Assembly (NCBI RefSeq): GCF_001026695.1 | Contig: NZ_LDNB01000014.1 | Span: forward strand, 62,001-126,000 | Reading direction: 5' to 3' | Length of the DNA: 64,000 nucleotides | From: Neobacillus vireti | Lineage (GTDB): Bacteria > Bacillota > Bacilli > Bacillales > Cytobacillaceae | Shown: piece after piece, positions 27,572 to 35,483 of the stretch | Layout of the letters: each line of letters opens with the position of its first letter | Position numbering within the stretch: position 1 is the stretch's first letter | The notes under the pieces: generated by a model | Seen by the model: the letters and a program-made list of their open reading frames with translations, nothing else | Database searches by the model: none | Told to the model about the DNA's origin: nothing | Position numbers and translations under genes: made by a program

Positions 27572-27799
27572 CTAAATAAAGCCCATACCACCGCACATCA
27601 TGCCGCCGCACATCATGCCGCCACACATCATGCCGCCGCACATCATGCCACCGCACATCATGCCGCCACACATCATGCCACCGCAACGCATACCGACAAA
27701 TAATCTCAAATCCTGACTCTGAGGACCCATAGGAATTAACCGGCCAACATGGAATGGATCCATTCCTAAAGTATGAAGTTCATTATGATAATTGAACAT
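27572..27799 (-). CDS. Small protein with Cys-Gly-Gly-Met-Met tandem repeats
   Basis: 75 residues. AGGGGAGGTAAAA precedes the ATG, a strong RBS. The first 35 residues are ordinary (MFNYHNELHTLGMDPFHVGR). The C-terminal half is seven tandem CGGMM units ending in GFI. Regular Cys and Met spacing suggests soft-metal binding (Cu or Ag) or cross-linking in a spore coat; neither is proven. The tandem DNA repeat is 15 bp with synonymous changes, which argues that selection acts on the protein. The His-rich frame on the other strand is a shadow. Confidence 0.65.
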   Translation of the reverse strand: MFNYHNELHTLGMDPFHVGRLIPMGPQSQDLRLFVGMRCGGMMCGGMMCGGMMCGGMMCGGMMCGGMMCGGMGFI

Positions 27800-28324
27800 T
27801 TTTACCTCCCCTGTTTATTTAATAATTAGGTTATACTGACATCTAACAAGAGATTTGAATGAAGTGTAATTAAGAGATACTACGTGTACTCTCTTCAACA
27901 AAATATGCTTACTTTTAGGTGACTGTTACTGATTTAAAAGCCTATTTTATGTTAAAAGCTTCATAAAATGTTGTGTCTGGAAGTAACGATGGGGATTAAT
28001 TTTATTCAACTTGTTTTAATTCTCAACGAAAGATCTCTTTAAGGGGAAGATTTGCTTTTGAAAAGGAAGGAACCCCGTCAACCTTATTCTTGTTAGGAAC
28101 GAGAGGTGGACTACTGCCCTAGTTTGTGTCGGAGCATGATTGTGAAGTATTACACCTAAACTATCGGGGGCTTGAGTGGAACAAGGAGTTGCGGCGGTAT
28201 CTCCTTTTTTCTTATTGAGCTAAAGGCTTGGTAATACAGAAAAACGTGCAAAAAAACAAAGCCTAGCATTCAAATAAATCAATGCATATTAGAAATGGTT
28301 TTTCAACTAAACGGTGTTTACTTA
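27800..28324. other. Intergenic region with a terminator-like hairpin
   Basis: About 520 nt without a supported gene. At 28191-28216 AAGGAG and CTCCTTTTTT form a hairpin with T tail. The 150 nt before it, including CTATCGGGGGCTTGAG, read like an untranslated remnant or RNA, but I recognise no family. Confidence 0.35.
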
Positions 28325-28375
28325 AGATCAGGCTGCCTTAATTGGCGGCTTTTTAATATGCAACTTACGGCGTTC
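28325..28375. repeat. 51-bp intergenic repeat, copy 1
   Basis: AGATCAGGCTGCC, hairpin, TTGGCGGCTTTTT and then ACGGCGTTC at the end. Copy 2 lies at 28685-28735 with the same length and matching ends. The GCTGCC/GGCGGC stem followed by T works as a terminator. Confidence 0.75.
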
Positions 28376-28458
28376 TTGACTGATTTTTTTGATCAATAAG
28401 ACAAAGTACCATAAAGTGTTAATGTAAAAATAATTCAAATAATTAGAAGGGTGATTTT

Positions 28459-28680
28459 ATGAGCTTAAGATTAAGGGAAACAAAGGGGTACTTCCAATAT
28501 AGATATAAAGATTATTTGTGGATGCTATTAGCGTTTGGAATAGGCAGCTTAGCGGTTGTGCTTTTTAGTGACAAGGTGACTTACACGTTATTACCGTGGT
28601 TGTTGGGAGGCTTATTAGTTTCTGAAGTCTCACATTTTAATAGTTGGTGTAGAAATAATTACAAAGGAAACAGAGATTAG
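28459..28680 (+). CDS. Small membrane protein
   Basis: 73 residues with an AGAAGGGTG RBS. Two hydrophobic helices (about 22-38 WMLLAFGIGSLAVVLF and 43-58 TYTLLPWLLGGLLVSE) lie between a basic N-terminus and a basic C-terminus. No family recognised. It is bracketed by two copies of a 51-bp repeat, the second serving as its terminator. Confidence 0.55.
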   Translation: MSLRLRETKGYFQYRYKDYLWMLLAFGIGSLAVVLFSDKVTYTLLPWLLGGLLVSEVSHFNSWCRNNYKGNRD

Positions 28681-28684
28681 TTTT

Positions 28685-28735
28685 AGATCAGGCTGCCATT
28701 ATTGGCGGCTATTTCTTATCTGACAAACGGCGTTC
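28685..28735. repeat. 51-bp intergenic repeat, copy 2
   Basis: Begins 5 nt after the stop of the small membrane protein. It shares AGATCAGGCTGCC, the TTGGCGGCT stem and ACGGCGTTC with copy 1 at 28325. Confidence 0.75.
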
Positions 28736-28808
28736 TATTCTTTTTTCAACTAATTGGGTAGTAAAGTGCAGAACAAGAAAACCAGGTAATTACAGAGGGG
28801 GAGAATTA

Positions 28809-29183
28809 TTGAAAACTAAAAATATAGTTATAGTTGTATCTGTCTTGCTAAATCTTATATTAGGTTTTATGGTTATTTATGAAAAACAGACTGGCAATGA
28901 GAGTCCTACAGATATAGGATTATCATTCAAAGAAGCAGTAAGAACAGAGAATTATGCACTTGCTAAATCTCTCATTGCTCAAGGACGTAAGGAATATATA
29001 CCAGATGAGACATTAAAAAAGGTAAATGACATAATGAGTTCTGGCACAAACTTTCAAACTTACGAGTTGTTAGAATTTGATAATGGAGAAATGGTATTAC
29101 TAAACTTTACTCCAAATGAGAACTATGACGTAAGTTCTCGTTGCTCGAGGGAATTACCAATTAATATCCATGAAATGTCGTAA
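28809..29183 (+). CDS. Hypothetical anchored protein, 3' end altered by a repeat
   Basis: 124 residues from TTG with GAGGGGGAG upstream. An N-terminal membrane anchor (IVIVVSVLLNLILGFMVIY) precedes a soluble domain with a charged helix (FKEAVRTENYALAKSLIAQG). I know no family. From about residue 108 (NYDVSSRCSRELPINIHEMS) the coding sequence runs into ATGTCGTAAGT-type repeats that continue downstream, so the original C-terminus may have been replaced. Confidence 0.5.
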   Translation: MKTKNIVIVVSVLLNLILGFMVIYEKQTGNESPTDIGLSFKEAVRTENYALAKSLIAQGRKEYIPDETLKKVNDIMSSGTNFQTYELLEFDNGEMVLLNFTPNENYDVSSRCSRELPINIHEMS

Positions 29184-29261
29184 GTTCTGAAAAATAGGTA
29201 ATAAGTGAGTGGAATTATGTCGTAAGTGACTAGTGCTCAAAAATATGTCATAAGTGTTCTA
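29123..29261. repeat. Four degenerate copies of TATGTCGTAAGTTCT
   Basis: Copies near 29123 (CTATGACGTAAGTTCTCG), 29173 (AAATGTCGTAAGTTCTG), 29215 (TTATGTCGTAAGTGACT) and 29243 (ATATGTCATAAGTGTTCT). The spacing is irregular (about 50, 42 and 28 nt). The first two lie inside the upstream ORF. Confidence 0.65.
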
Positions 29262-29282
29262 GATTCATTATAATTCTCATTT

Positions 29283-29297
29283 TGGTGCCTGGCACCA
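29283..29297. repeat. GGTGCCTGGCACC palindrome
   Basis: Perfect inverted repeat TGGTGCC-T-GGCACCA between convergent genes. It belongs to the same type of short intergenic palindrome as the one at 12686 (recall of scattered Bacillaceae elements). Confidence 0.6.
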
Positions 29298-29347
29298 CCC
29301 GTAGGAAAAGCACCCTTTAGCTGAATAAGTTCAATTCTAAATATGAT

Positions 29348-29773
29348 TTATTCATTTAAATGTTTGTAGTCTAATACTTCTACCTTAAAGCCATGGCTAC
29401 ATCCAATTTTAGGACTATCACAAGATGGAGATACTCTTACTTTAACCAAGTCTTTTGCATATTCAAATGGATTATTGTTCCTGTTAGGAACTTGAATTCT
29501 TATTGAAATATCATAAGAATGATTGTTGTTATAAATAATATTAACAATCCTCTGTTGCTGCCAGCCAAAACCAGAAGCCTCTTTTCCTCCATACTCTTTT
29601 ATTACCCTTTTATCTATTGCTGGAAATATAATATCTCTAATAATATCTTCTGGTGTAACATACCAGTCTTCTGCATAAGGTTTAATTTCCTTGGGCTCTG
29701 GAGGTTTAGCATTGACCAAGTTATCTGTGGCAAACATTAATAAAATCGTAAAGAGAACAATCATTTTTTTCAC
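29348..29773 (-). CDS. Secreted DUF3888-like protein
   Basis: 141 residues from GTG 29773, which has TAGGAGTG at proper distance; the longer frame lacks an RBS. The N-terminus is a signal peptide (KKMIVLFTILLMFATDNLVNA, cleavage near A-KPPEP). The mature part has EDIIRDIIFPAIDKRVIKEYGG, the pattern of DUF3888, and two Cys near the end. Function unknown; probably exported. Confidence 0.6.
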   Translation of the reverse strand: MKKMIVLFTILLMFATDNLVNAKPPEPKEIKPYAEDWYVTPEDIIRDIIFPAIDKRVIKEYGGKEASGFGWQQQRIVNIIYNNNHSYDISIRIQVPNRNNNPFEYAKDLVKVRVSPSCDSPKIGCSHGFKVEVLDYKHLNE

Positions 29774-29818
29774 GATGCACACTCCTATAATTTTTACTGT
29801 TAGATTTCGCATCTTCAA

Positions 29819-30054
29819 TTAGTCTTATCCACAACAGCTACGAACGTCTTTTTTCTTTTATTGATTAGGAAAAAAATAGAGTTGAAAACAGATTGAATAG
29901 GGTGTAAAATTACACTAAATGATACATAAATTACTTATAGAAGAGGGCCGATGAATAAGGAGCATATAATCGAACTTGGGGAAACCTTCGTTTAGAAAAG
30001 GAGTTAGGAAAAGTTAAATCATTATCTGAAATTTAGGAGAGGGGTAATTCATAG
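29819..30054. other. Intergenic, nothing supported
   Basis: About 235 AT-rich nt between divergent units. No ORF or hairpin of note. Confidence 0.35.
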
Positions 30055-30337
30055 GTGAAAAATATTTTACTAACTTTATCGATTTTGATCGTAATATTAG
30101 GAAGTGCCTTTGTTATTCCGAAAGCTTTTGCTAAAGATACAGGAAAAACAACTACTAATGATACAGAAAAGATAACTGCTAAAGATTTAAAAACAATCAT
30201 TTGAACAATGGGTTAAAGAAAACGAAGAGGAATTTATGCCTGTATACCAAAAAGGTTTAGATGAACATGTGTTTGAAATTCCATTATCTTATAACGAATG
30301 GATAAAATTAAACCATTATGGGCAGTCACCTAACTGA
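30055..30337 (+). pseudogene. Frameshifted small secreted protein
   Basis: GTG 30055 follows AGGAGAGGGG. The first frame gives a signal peptide (LLTLSILIVILGSAFVIPKAFA) and TGKTTTNDTEKITAKDLKTII, then TGA at 30201. One base over, the frame continues with EQWVKENEEEFMPVYQ and KGLDEHVFEIPLSYNEWIKL to TGA 30335. Removing one T of the TTT at 30200-30202 restores a protein of about 93 residues. Either a recent pseudogene or a base-call error. Confidence 0.65.
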
Positions 30338-30448
30338 TATTAAAGAGGAAATATAGAATAATAGTTACGATTATTAATACAGGTCATATTATCACCCGTC
30401 TACCTGGACGTTAGAGTGGATTTCGGGTCCAAAGAATCCTTGAAACTG
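30338..30448. other. Short intergenic region
   Basis: No coding signal seen; it leads into the terminator at 30449. Confidence 0.3.
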
Positions 30449-30486
30449 AAAAACTTCGCCATTTGTAAATCTGGTGGAGTTTTTTA
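30449..30486 (+). terminator. Intrinsic terminator
   Basis: AAAACTTCGCCA pairs with TGGTGGAGTTTTTT (one mismatch, one wobble). Confidence 0.75.
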
Positions 30487-30555
30487 TTCTTTTTCGCTAT
30501 GATGAAGGTAAAATACTATTCATTGAGAAGTAGTAGAATTGATAGGTGAATTACG

Positions 30556-31173
30556 GTGAGAGAGAATAATAACCTCGAAGACGGCAGACATTTAAGGTCC
30601 ATAATAACCCGAAATAAAATCATCAAAGCTGCACACGTTGTTTTTTTACGAGAAGGCTTTAGAAATACAACGGTTAAACAAATAATGGCACAAGCAAATA
30701 TCGGCTATGGCACTTTCTATGGTCATTTTAAAGGAAAAGATGACCTATTAATTGTATTAATGGAAAATGTGATGTCCAAATTCTTTGCGATTGCGAACAG
30801 CCCATTTTTCCCTTTATCGAAGGAAAATGCAAAAGAGATCATTTTAAGCCAAGTATTAAATTTCCTGAAAATAGCTGATACCGAAAGAGATATTATGAAA
30901 GTTTTTTCAGAGGCGATTGGTCTCTCCCCTATTGTGCATCAAAAATGGGAAGAAATTAGGCTGAAATTTATCCAAAGTATTACAAAAGATATTACCTATT
31001 CCCAATTTAAAGGGCTGGCTCGGACGGATTTAAAGGCAGAAATTGTGGCTAGAAGCTGGTTCTTCTCAAACGAAATATACCAATGGGAAATTGTTTTTAA
31101 TAAAAGTAATTTTTCACTTGAAGAAATTGCATCTTCCTTAACTACAATGTATGTTGATGCGATATATTTTTAA
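30556..31173 (+). CDS. TetR/AcrR family transcriptional regulator
   Basis: 205 residues from GTG. The N-terminal TetR helix-turn-helix is at about residues 18-64: RNKIIKAAHVVFLREGFRNTTVKQIMAQANIGYGTFYGHFKGKDDLL. The C-terminal domain is helical and ligand-binding. It sits directly upstream of, and in the same direction as, the permease-kynU unit. Palindromic GACATGATGTC sites lie in the gap, one over the -35 of the downstream promoter. I infer that it represses kynurenine uptake and cleavage until an inducer binds. Confidence 0.88.
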   Translation: MRENNNLEDGRHLRSIITRNKIIKAAHVVFLREGFRNTTVKQIMAQANIGYGTFYGHFKGKDDLLIVLMENVMSKFFAIANSPFFPLSKENAKEIILSQVLNFLKIADTERDIMKVFSEAIGLSPIVHQKWEEIRLKFIQSITKDITYSQFKGLARTDLKAEIVARSWFFSNEIYQWEIVFNKSNFSLEEIASSLTTMYVDAIYF

Positions 31174-31207
31174 AAAAGAACGGATAGATTGATAAGCTGA
31201 AACAATT

Positions 31208-31220
31208 TGACATGATGTCA
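31208..31220. promoter_or_regulatory. TGACATGATGTCA palindrome (candidate TetR operator)
   Basis: 13-bp palindrome TGACAT-G-ATGTCA, 35 nt after the TetR stop. The core GACATGATGTC recurs exactly at 31463-31473. Confidence 0.55.
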
Positions 31221-31428
31221 TAAATAATTGTTACTTGTTTAAAAACTTATCGTTAAGCTTCAATTTTGGTAGAATTTGTGTTTATTCTGCGTATGAAAAA
31301 GTATGACTTTCTATTGTTGTTTTGCAATCAAACAATACTATGAAAGGCATGCTTTTTTATTTTTTCGCATTGTGGGCTGAAACTAGCTATTTCGAGAAAA
31401 TCTAATAATAAATATATATTTTTTCTTA

Positions 31429-31489
31429 ACATTATGTCCAAAATATAGTCTGAAATATTATGGACATGATGTCGGGTATATATTATAAT
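31429..31489 (+). promoter_or_regulatory. Promoter of the permease-kynU unit with overlapping operator
   Basis: TGGACA (31461-31466), a 17-nt spacer and TATAAT (31484-31489). GACATGATGTC (31463-31473) overlaps the -35 box. A related inverted half, ACATTATGTCC, lies at 31429-31439. This layout suits repression by a dimeric regulator such as the adjacent TetR protein. Confidence 0.7.
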
Positions 31490-31582
31490 CAGAACTATAA
31501 GAATATACAGTATATTCTGAAATGAAGTTCGACACTTTAAAAGGCTGCAAATTTTTATCCGAAAAAAGGAGAGGAGGATTAA

Positions 31583-31615
31583 TTGAAAAAAGGAATTACT
31601 TTTATCTTTCCATAG
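31583..31615 (+). CDS. Possible 10-residue leader peptide
   Basis: TTG AAA AAA GGA ATT ... CCA TAG encodes MKKGITFIFP. It is preceded by AAAGGAGAGGAGG, a stronger ribosome binding site than that of the permease 30 nt downstream. No hairpin that would make it a classical attenuator is evident. Translation may help open the permease RBS. Speculative. Confidence 0.35.
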   Translation: MKKGITFIFP

Positions 31616-31644
31616 ATTGACTTCTATTATCCGAGGTGAGGAAA

Positions 31645-33063
31645 ATGAAAAAGAATGATAATTTCCAAGATATTATTGAAAGGGAGAAAGGATTAAATAA
31701 GAGTTTAAAAACCTCCCAGCTTACGATGATTGCCATTGGCGGTGCGATAGGAACTGGATTATTTTTAGGTAGCGGTCTAGCAATTGGCAGTGCGGGTCCA
31801 AGCGTAATAGTAAGCTATGCGATTGGCGCATTAATCGCTTTGCTGCTGATGGGGTGCCTTTCTGAAATGACAGTTGCTCATCCGACTTCAGGATCATTTG
31901 GTGCTTACGCCGAACGCTATTTAAATCCTTGGGCAGGGTTTACTGTTCGTTATTCATATTGGTTTAGTCTTGTTTGTGCAGTTGGTACAGAAATCACAGC
32001 AGTTGCCATTTACATGAAATATTGGTTTCCGACCGTTCCGGGGATTGTATGGATCTTACTATTTTCTGCGACGCTTCTTTTTGTAAACGCTACCAGTGTA
32101 AAAATGTTTGGTGCTGTTGAATATTGGTTCTCCCTTATTAAAGTTATCGCCATTGTTGGTTTTATTATCTTAGCGGCCTATGTCATTGTTGGAGGAAATC
32201 ACACGAATATCGGAACACAAAATCTAACTATACATGGTGGTTTTTTCCCAAATGGGTTTTGGGGAATGTGGATTGCAATCTTTGTTTCACTCTTTAGTTA
32301 TTTAAGTATTGAAATGATTGCCGTTAGTGCCGGGGAAGCGGAAGACCCTGAAAAAGCAGTGCCAATTGCACTTCGCTCTGCGGTTATTCGTCTTATCTTA
32401 TTTTACCTATTAACGCTTTTCCTTATGATCATGATTGTACCGTGGAGTTCCGCAGGTTCAGACAAAAGTCCATTTGTAAAAGTGATGGAGATTCTTCATA
32501 TTCCAGGAGCAGCAGGAATCATGAATTTTGTTATCCTTATTGCTGCTCTTTCAGCTATGAATAGTCAATTATATATTTCTACTCGAATGATGTTTTCGTT
32601 ATCGCGCGCGGGATATGCCCCTAAGAAGTTAGGCCAGTTAAGCAAAAATAAAGTTCCTGTTATTGCTTTATCTACTTCAGCAATCGGGATTGCAATAGCG
32701 GCGGTTTATTCAGTTATTTCCCCTGATACAGCATTTGTACAAATGATCTCAATTTCAAGTTTTGGTGCGATGTTTGCTTGGTTCATGATTTTTGTGACAC
32801 ATTTCTATTTCCGTAAAAAGTGGGATCAACAGGGTGGCCGGAAGCTTCCTGTACGAATGATTGGTTATCCTTACTTAACCATTTTGGGTGCAATTTTGTT
32901 AGCGTCTGTCGTGTTATCTACTTGGTTTTCTCCTATGTTTAAGGATACCTTACTAATTGGCTTTCCGTGGTTAATTTTCATATCAGTCGCCTATTTTATT
33001 TGGAAGAAAACGAAGTCAAAAAGTCACGATGAAAGTATAAGCAACAAAGGCGCCGGCTTATAA
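31645..33063 (+). CDS. Amino acid permease (AAT/APC family), likely for kynurenine or tryptophan
   Basis: 472 residues, 12 predicted helices. Helix 1 carries the APC signature TMIAIGGAIGTGLFLGSG (about residues 27-44), and SLFSYLSIEMIAVSAGEAEDPEKAVP (helix 6 region) is typical of the LysP/AroP/GabP group. GAGGTGAGG supports ATG 31645 over the GTG at 31636. The gene is 34 nt upstream of kynU in the same unit, so uptake of kynurenine, or of tryptophan or a related aromatic amino acid, is the likely role. Confidence 0.85.
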   Translation: MKKNDNFQDIIEREKGLNKSLKTSQLTMIAIGGAIGTGLFLGSGLAIGSAGPSVIVSYAIGALIALLLMGCLSEMTVAHPTSGSFGAYAERYLNPWAGFTVRYSYWFSLVCAVGTEITAVAIYMKYWFPTVPGIVWILLFSATLLFVNATSVKMFGAVEYWFSLIKVIAIVGFIILAAYVIVGGNHTNIGTQNLTIHGGFFPNGFWGMWIAIFVSLFSYLSIEMIAVSAGEAEDPEKAVPIALRSAVIRLILFYLLTLFLMIMIVPWSSAGSDKSPFVKVMEILHIPGAAGIMNFVILIAALSAMNSQLYISTRMMFSLSRAGYAPKKLGQLSKNKVPVIALSTSAIGIAIAAVYSVISPDTAFVQMISISSFGAMFAWFMIFVTHFYFRKKWDQQGGRKLPVRMIGYPYLTILGAILLASVVLSTWFSPMFKDTLLIGFPWLIFISVAYFIWKKTKSKSHDESISNKGAGL

Positions 33064-33097
33064 AAATTTATTAAACTAATATAAAGGGTGACATAAA

Positions 33098-34378
33098 ATG
33101 GTAAGGTTTGAGAACAGCTTGGAGTTTGCTAAGCGGAAGGACCGTGAAGATGTCTTAAGCGATATACGGGAGCGGTTTAGTATTCAAGAGAATGTGATCT
33201 ATATGGATGGAAATTCATTAGGTCTATGTTCGAAGGATGCAAAAGAGGCATTGTTCCATGTGATTGATCTTTGGGAAAAACACGGAATCGGTATTTGGGA
33301 TGTCGAGGACAGTAAATATTTTCTCTATCAAAAAGTTTTAGGTGAAAAGCTTGCACAATTGATCAATGCCGAGGCAGACGAGGTAACGGTTATGACTAAT
33401 ACGACCATTAATATCCACCAAGGAATTAGTACCTTTTATAAGCCTACACCGGAACGTTACAAAATTTTAGTGGATGATCTTAATTTTCCAACTGACCGAT
33501 ATGCTGTCGACAGTCAAGTAAGATTAAAAGGGTATGATCCAAGAGATGCAGTTAAGGTCATTCCAAGTCCCGATGGAAATCTAATTTCCGAGGATGCCAT
33601 TATTGAAGGAATGACAGATGACGTGGCGTTAATACTGCTTCCGTCCGTCTTGTACAGAAGTGCGCAGCTGCTTGATATGGAACGGATTACCGCGGAAGCA
33701 CATAAAAGAGGCATAATAATTGGCTGGGATTTGTGTCATTCTATTGGGGCTATTCCACATGATTTCAAAAAGATCAATCCCGATTTTGCAGTTTGGTGCA
33801 ATTATAAATATATGTCCGCCGGGCCGGGTGCCATTGCTAGTTTCTATATCAATAAAAAGCATTTTGGAATGGAGCCAGGCTTGGCGGGGTGGCATGGAAA
33901 TAATAAAGAAACACAATTCAAGCTGCTAAATGATTTTGATCATGAATTAAATGCTCATGGATGGCAGACAGGAACGCAGCCGTTATTTTCAATGGCGCCG
34001 CTAGAAGGTGTTTTGAAGATCTACCATGAAGTCGGCATGGAGAAAATTCGGGCGAAATCATTGGACATTACCGCATATTTAATGAATCTTGTCGATGAAC
34101 GTCTGGTTAAGTATGGTTATTCCATTGGCAATCCTCGTGAAGATCATAAACGCGGGGGTCACGTATGTCTTGTACACGAAGAGGCCTACAGAATTTGCAA
34201 AGCATTGAAAAAACACGGTGTGATCCCCGATTATCGTGAACCGAATGTAATAAGACTTGCGCCTGTTGCACTTTATGTTTCATACGAAAACGTATATCGT
34301 CTCGTAGAAATACTTGAAGAAATCGCTATTAATAAAGAATACGAGAATTATAGCAATACTCGAACTTTGGTTGTATAA
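33098..34378 (+). CDS. kynU: Kynureninase
   Basis: 426 residues, a PLP-dependent fold-type I enzyme. Landmarks are YMDGNSLGLCSKDA near the N-terminus, GWDLCHSIGAIPHDF (PLP Asp) and VWCNYKYMSAGPGAIASFY, in which the Lys is the Schiff-base residue. GWHGNNKETQF and RLAPVALY follow. It cleaves L-kynurenine to anthranilate plus alanine, or 3-hydroxykynurenine to 3-hydroxyanthranilate. Both products are fed into the enzymes of this island. RBS AAAGGGTGA. A terminator hairpin follows at 34420. Confidence 0.95.
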   Translation: MVRFENSLEFAKRKDREDVLSDIRERFSIQENVIYMDGNSLGLCSKDAKEALFHVIDLWEKHGIGIWDVEDSKYFLYQKVLGEKLAQLINAEADEVTVMTNTTINIHQGISTFYKPTPERYKILVDDLNFPTDRYAVDSQVRLKGYDPRDAVKVIPSPDGNLISEDAIIEGMTDDVALILLPSVLYRSAQLLDMERITAEAHKRGIIIGWDLCHSIGAIPHDFKKINPDFAVWCNYKYMSAGPGAIASFYINKKHFGMEPGLAGWHGNNKETQFKLLNDFDHELNAHGWQTGTQPLFSMAPLEGVLKIYHEVGMEKIRAKSLDITAYLMNLVDERLVKYGYSIGNPREDHKRGGHVCLVHEEAYRICKALKKHGVIPDYREPNVIRLAPVALYVSYENVYRLVEILEEIAINKEYENYSNTRTLVV

Positions 34379-34419
34379 ATCAAAAACCGAAACTAAATTA
34401 AATAGTGGGATCATCATGG

Positions 34420-34452
34420 AAAAGGGACATCGTTTTGATGTGCCTTTTCTCT
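34420..34452 (+). terminator. Terminator after kynU
   Basis: AAAAGGGACATC / GATGTGCCTTTT stem (one mismatch), then CTCTCTTTATT. It separates kynU from the IclR-acetaldehyde dehydrogenase operon. Confidence 0.8.
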
Positions 34453-34629
34453 CTTTATTGCCTGAACTGAAGGTTTACGTTTGTATTTGTCATCGAATGG
34501 CCACTAGGATTAACTTTCCATCAGATTATGGAGATACTCTTGCAATAGGGATGAAAATTCAGAATTTTATTGACGAATGCTTGCTTCATACTATACTATT
34601 AAATCATACTTAAATATTTACGAATGATA
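34453..34629. other. Leader region of the IclR-led operon
   Basis: About 175 nt. A frame spanning 34314-34613 crosses the kynU end and the terminator and is not credible. The promoter of the downstream operon should lie here, but no consensus pair stands out. Confidence 0.3.
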
Positions 34630-34644
34630 TTCGGTAATGTCGAA
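34630..34644. promoter_or_regulatory. TTCGGTAATGTCGAA operator candidate
   Basis: Imperfect inverted repeat TTCG(G)-N5-(T)CGAA just ahead of the IclR ribosome binding site, overlapping CGAATGATATTCG (34621-34633). It matches 13 of 15 positions of TTCGATATTGTCGAA upstream of the tautomerase operon (43547-43561, opposite strand). Probably a shared IclR-type site. Confidence 0.6.
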
Positions 34645-34659
34645 TGGAGGAGGAGAAAA

Positions 34660-35439
34660 ATGGCTGAACGCCTAATCCAATCTATAGAACGAGCAGCAGA
34701 CATCCTCGAATTGTTTCTGGACTTTGATCAGGAACTAAGTGTAAAGGACATAAGCGTTAAACTTGGATTGTCTAAGAGTACCGTTCACGGTCTTATCAAG
34801 ACCCTTGAATATCGAGGATACTTGCAGCAAAACAAGGATGATTTGAAATACAGGCTTGGCCTGAAGCTATTTGAGCTTGGAAACAGGGTTAGTCATCAAT
34901 TTGATCTTGGAAAAATTGCCCGTCCTGTTATTAAAGAACTTGTAGATGAATTAAAGGAAACCGTTCACCTGGTTGTCTTTGAACGCGGAGAAGTCATTTA
35001 CATTGAAAAGTTAGACGGTCCACGGGCATTAAGAATTTACTCTCAAGTTGGAAAGCGTGCTCCGATTCATTGTACCGGGGTAGGAAAGGCGATTCTAGCT
35101 TTTCAAGAGGAAGAAGAAATGGAAAGGCTTCTCTCAAATTCAGATTTGGAATCGTATACAGAGTACACAATGACCAATAAAGAAGAGTTGAAAAAACATT
35201 TACTTCTTATTCGAGAACAAGGCTATTCCATCGATGATGAAGAAATTGAATTAGGACTTAAGTGTGTAGCCGCACCAATATTTGATCATCATGGTCAGGT
35301 GATAGCGGCGATTAGCTGTGCAGCTCCTAAGGTAAGAATGGATAACCTGAGACTTTCTGAAGTCAGTAAGCAAATTCAACTAGCAGCTGCAAGTATTTCA
35401 CAGACCATGGGTTACAAAACCAAACCAGCACATGTGTAG
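34660..35439 (+). CDS. IclR family regulator of the lower pathway
   Basis: 259 residues. ATG 34660 has GGAGGAGG at proper distance; the longer frame would read through the operator. The N-terminal winged helix ([43 protein letters not shown]) and the C-terminal GAF-like effector domain with the conserved [11 protein letters not shown] and [25 protein letters not shown] blocks are complete. It leads the acetaldehyde dehydrogenase-aldolase genes. The operator at its start also occurs at the tautomerase operon, so it likely coordinates both. Confidence 0.9.
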   Translation: MAERLIQSIERAADILELFLDFDQELSVKDISVKLGLSKSTVHGLIKTLEYRGYLQQNKDDLKYRLGLKLFELGNRVSHQFDLGKIARPVIKELVDELKETVHLVVFERGEVIYIEKLDGPRALRIYSQVGKRAPIHCTGVGKAILAFQEEEEMERLLSNSDLESYTEYTMTNKEELKKHLLLIREQGYSIDDEEIELGLKCVAAPIFDHHGQVIAAISCAAPKVRMDNLRLSEVSKQIQLAAASISQTMGYKTKPAHV

Positions 35440-35483
35440 GCTTGGATACAAAAAAATTGATTCATACAAAGGAGGAGAATATT

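Noticed and set aside
27580..27690. Short tandem repeats as a possible CRISPR array
   Set aside because: The units are contiguous 15-mers with no spacers and lie in frame within a coding sequence.
27485..27703. His/Ala-rich ORF with HHAA repeats on the plus strand
   Set aside because: It is the complement of the CGGMM tandem repeat. The minus-strand gene has a strong RBS and this one has none; the repeat forces an open frame on both strands.
34314..34613. 99-codon ORF after kynU
   Set aside because: It overlaps the kynU end in another frame, runs through the terminator hairpin and has no RBS.
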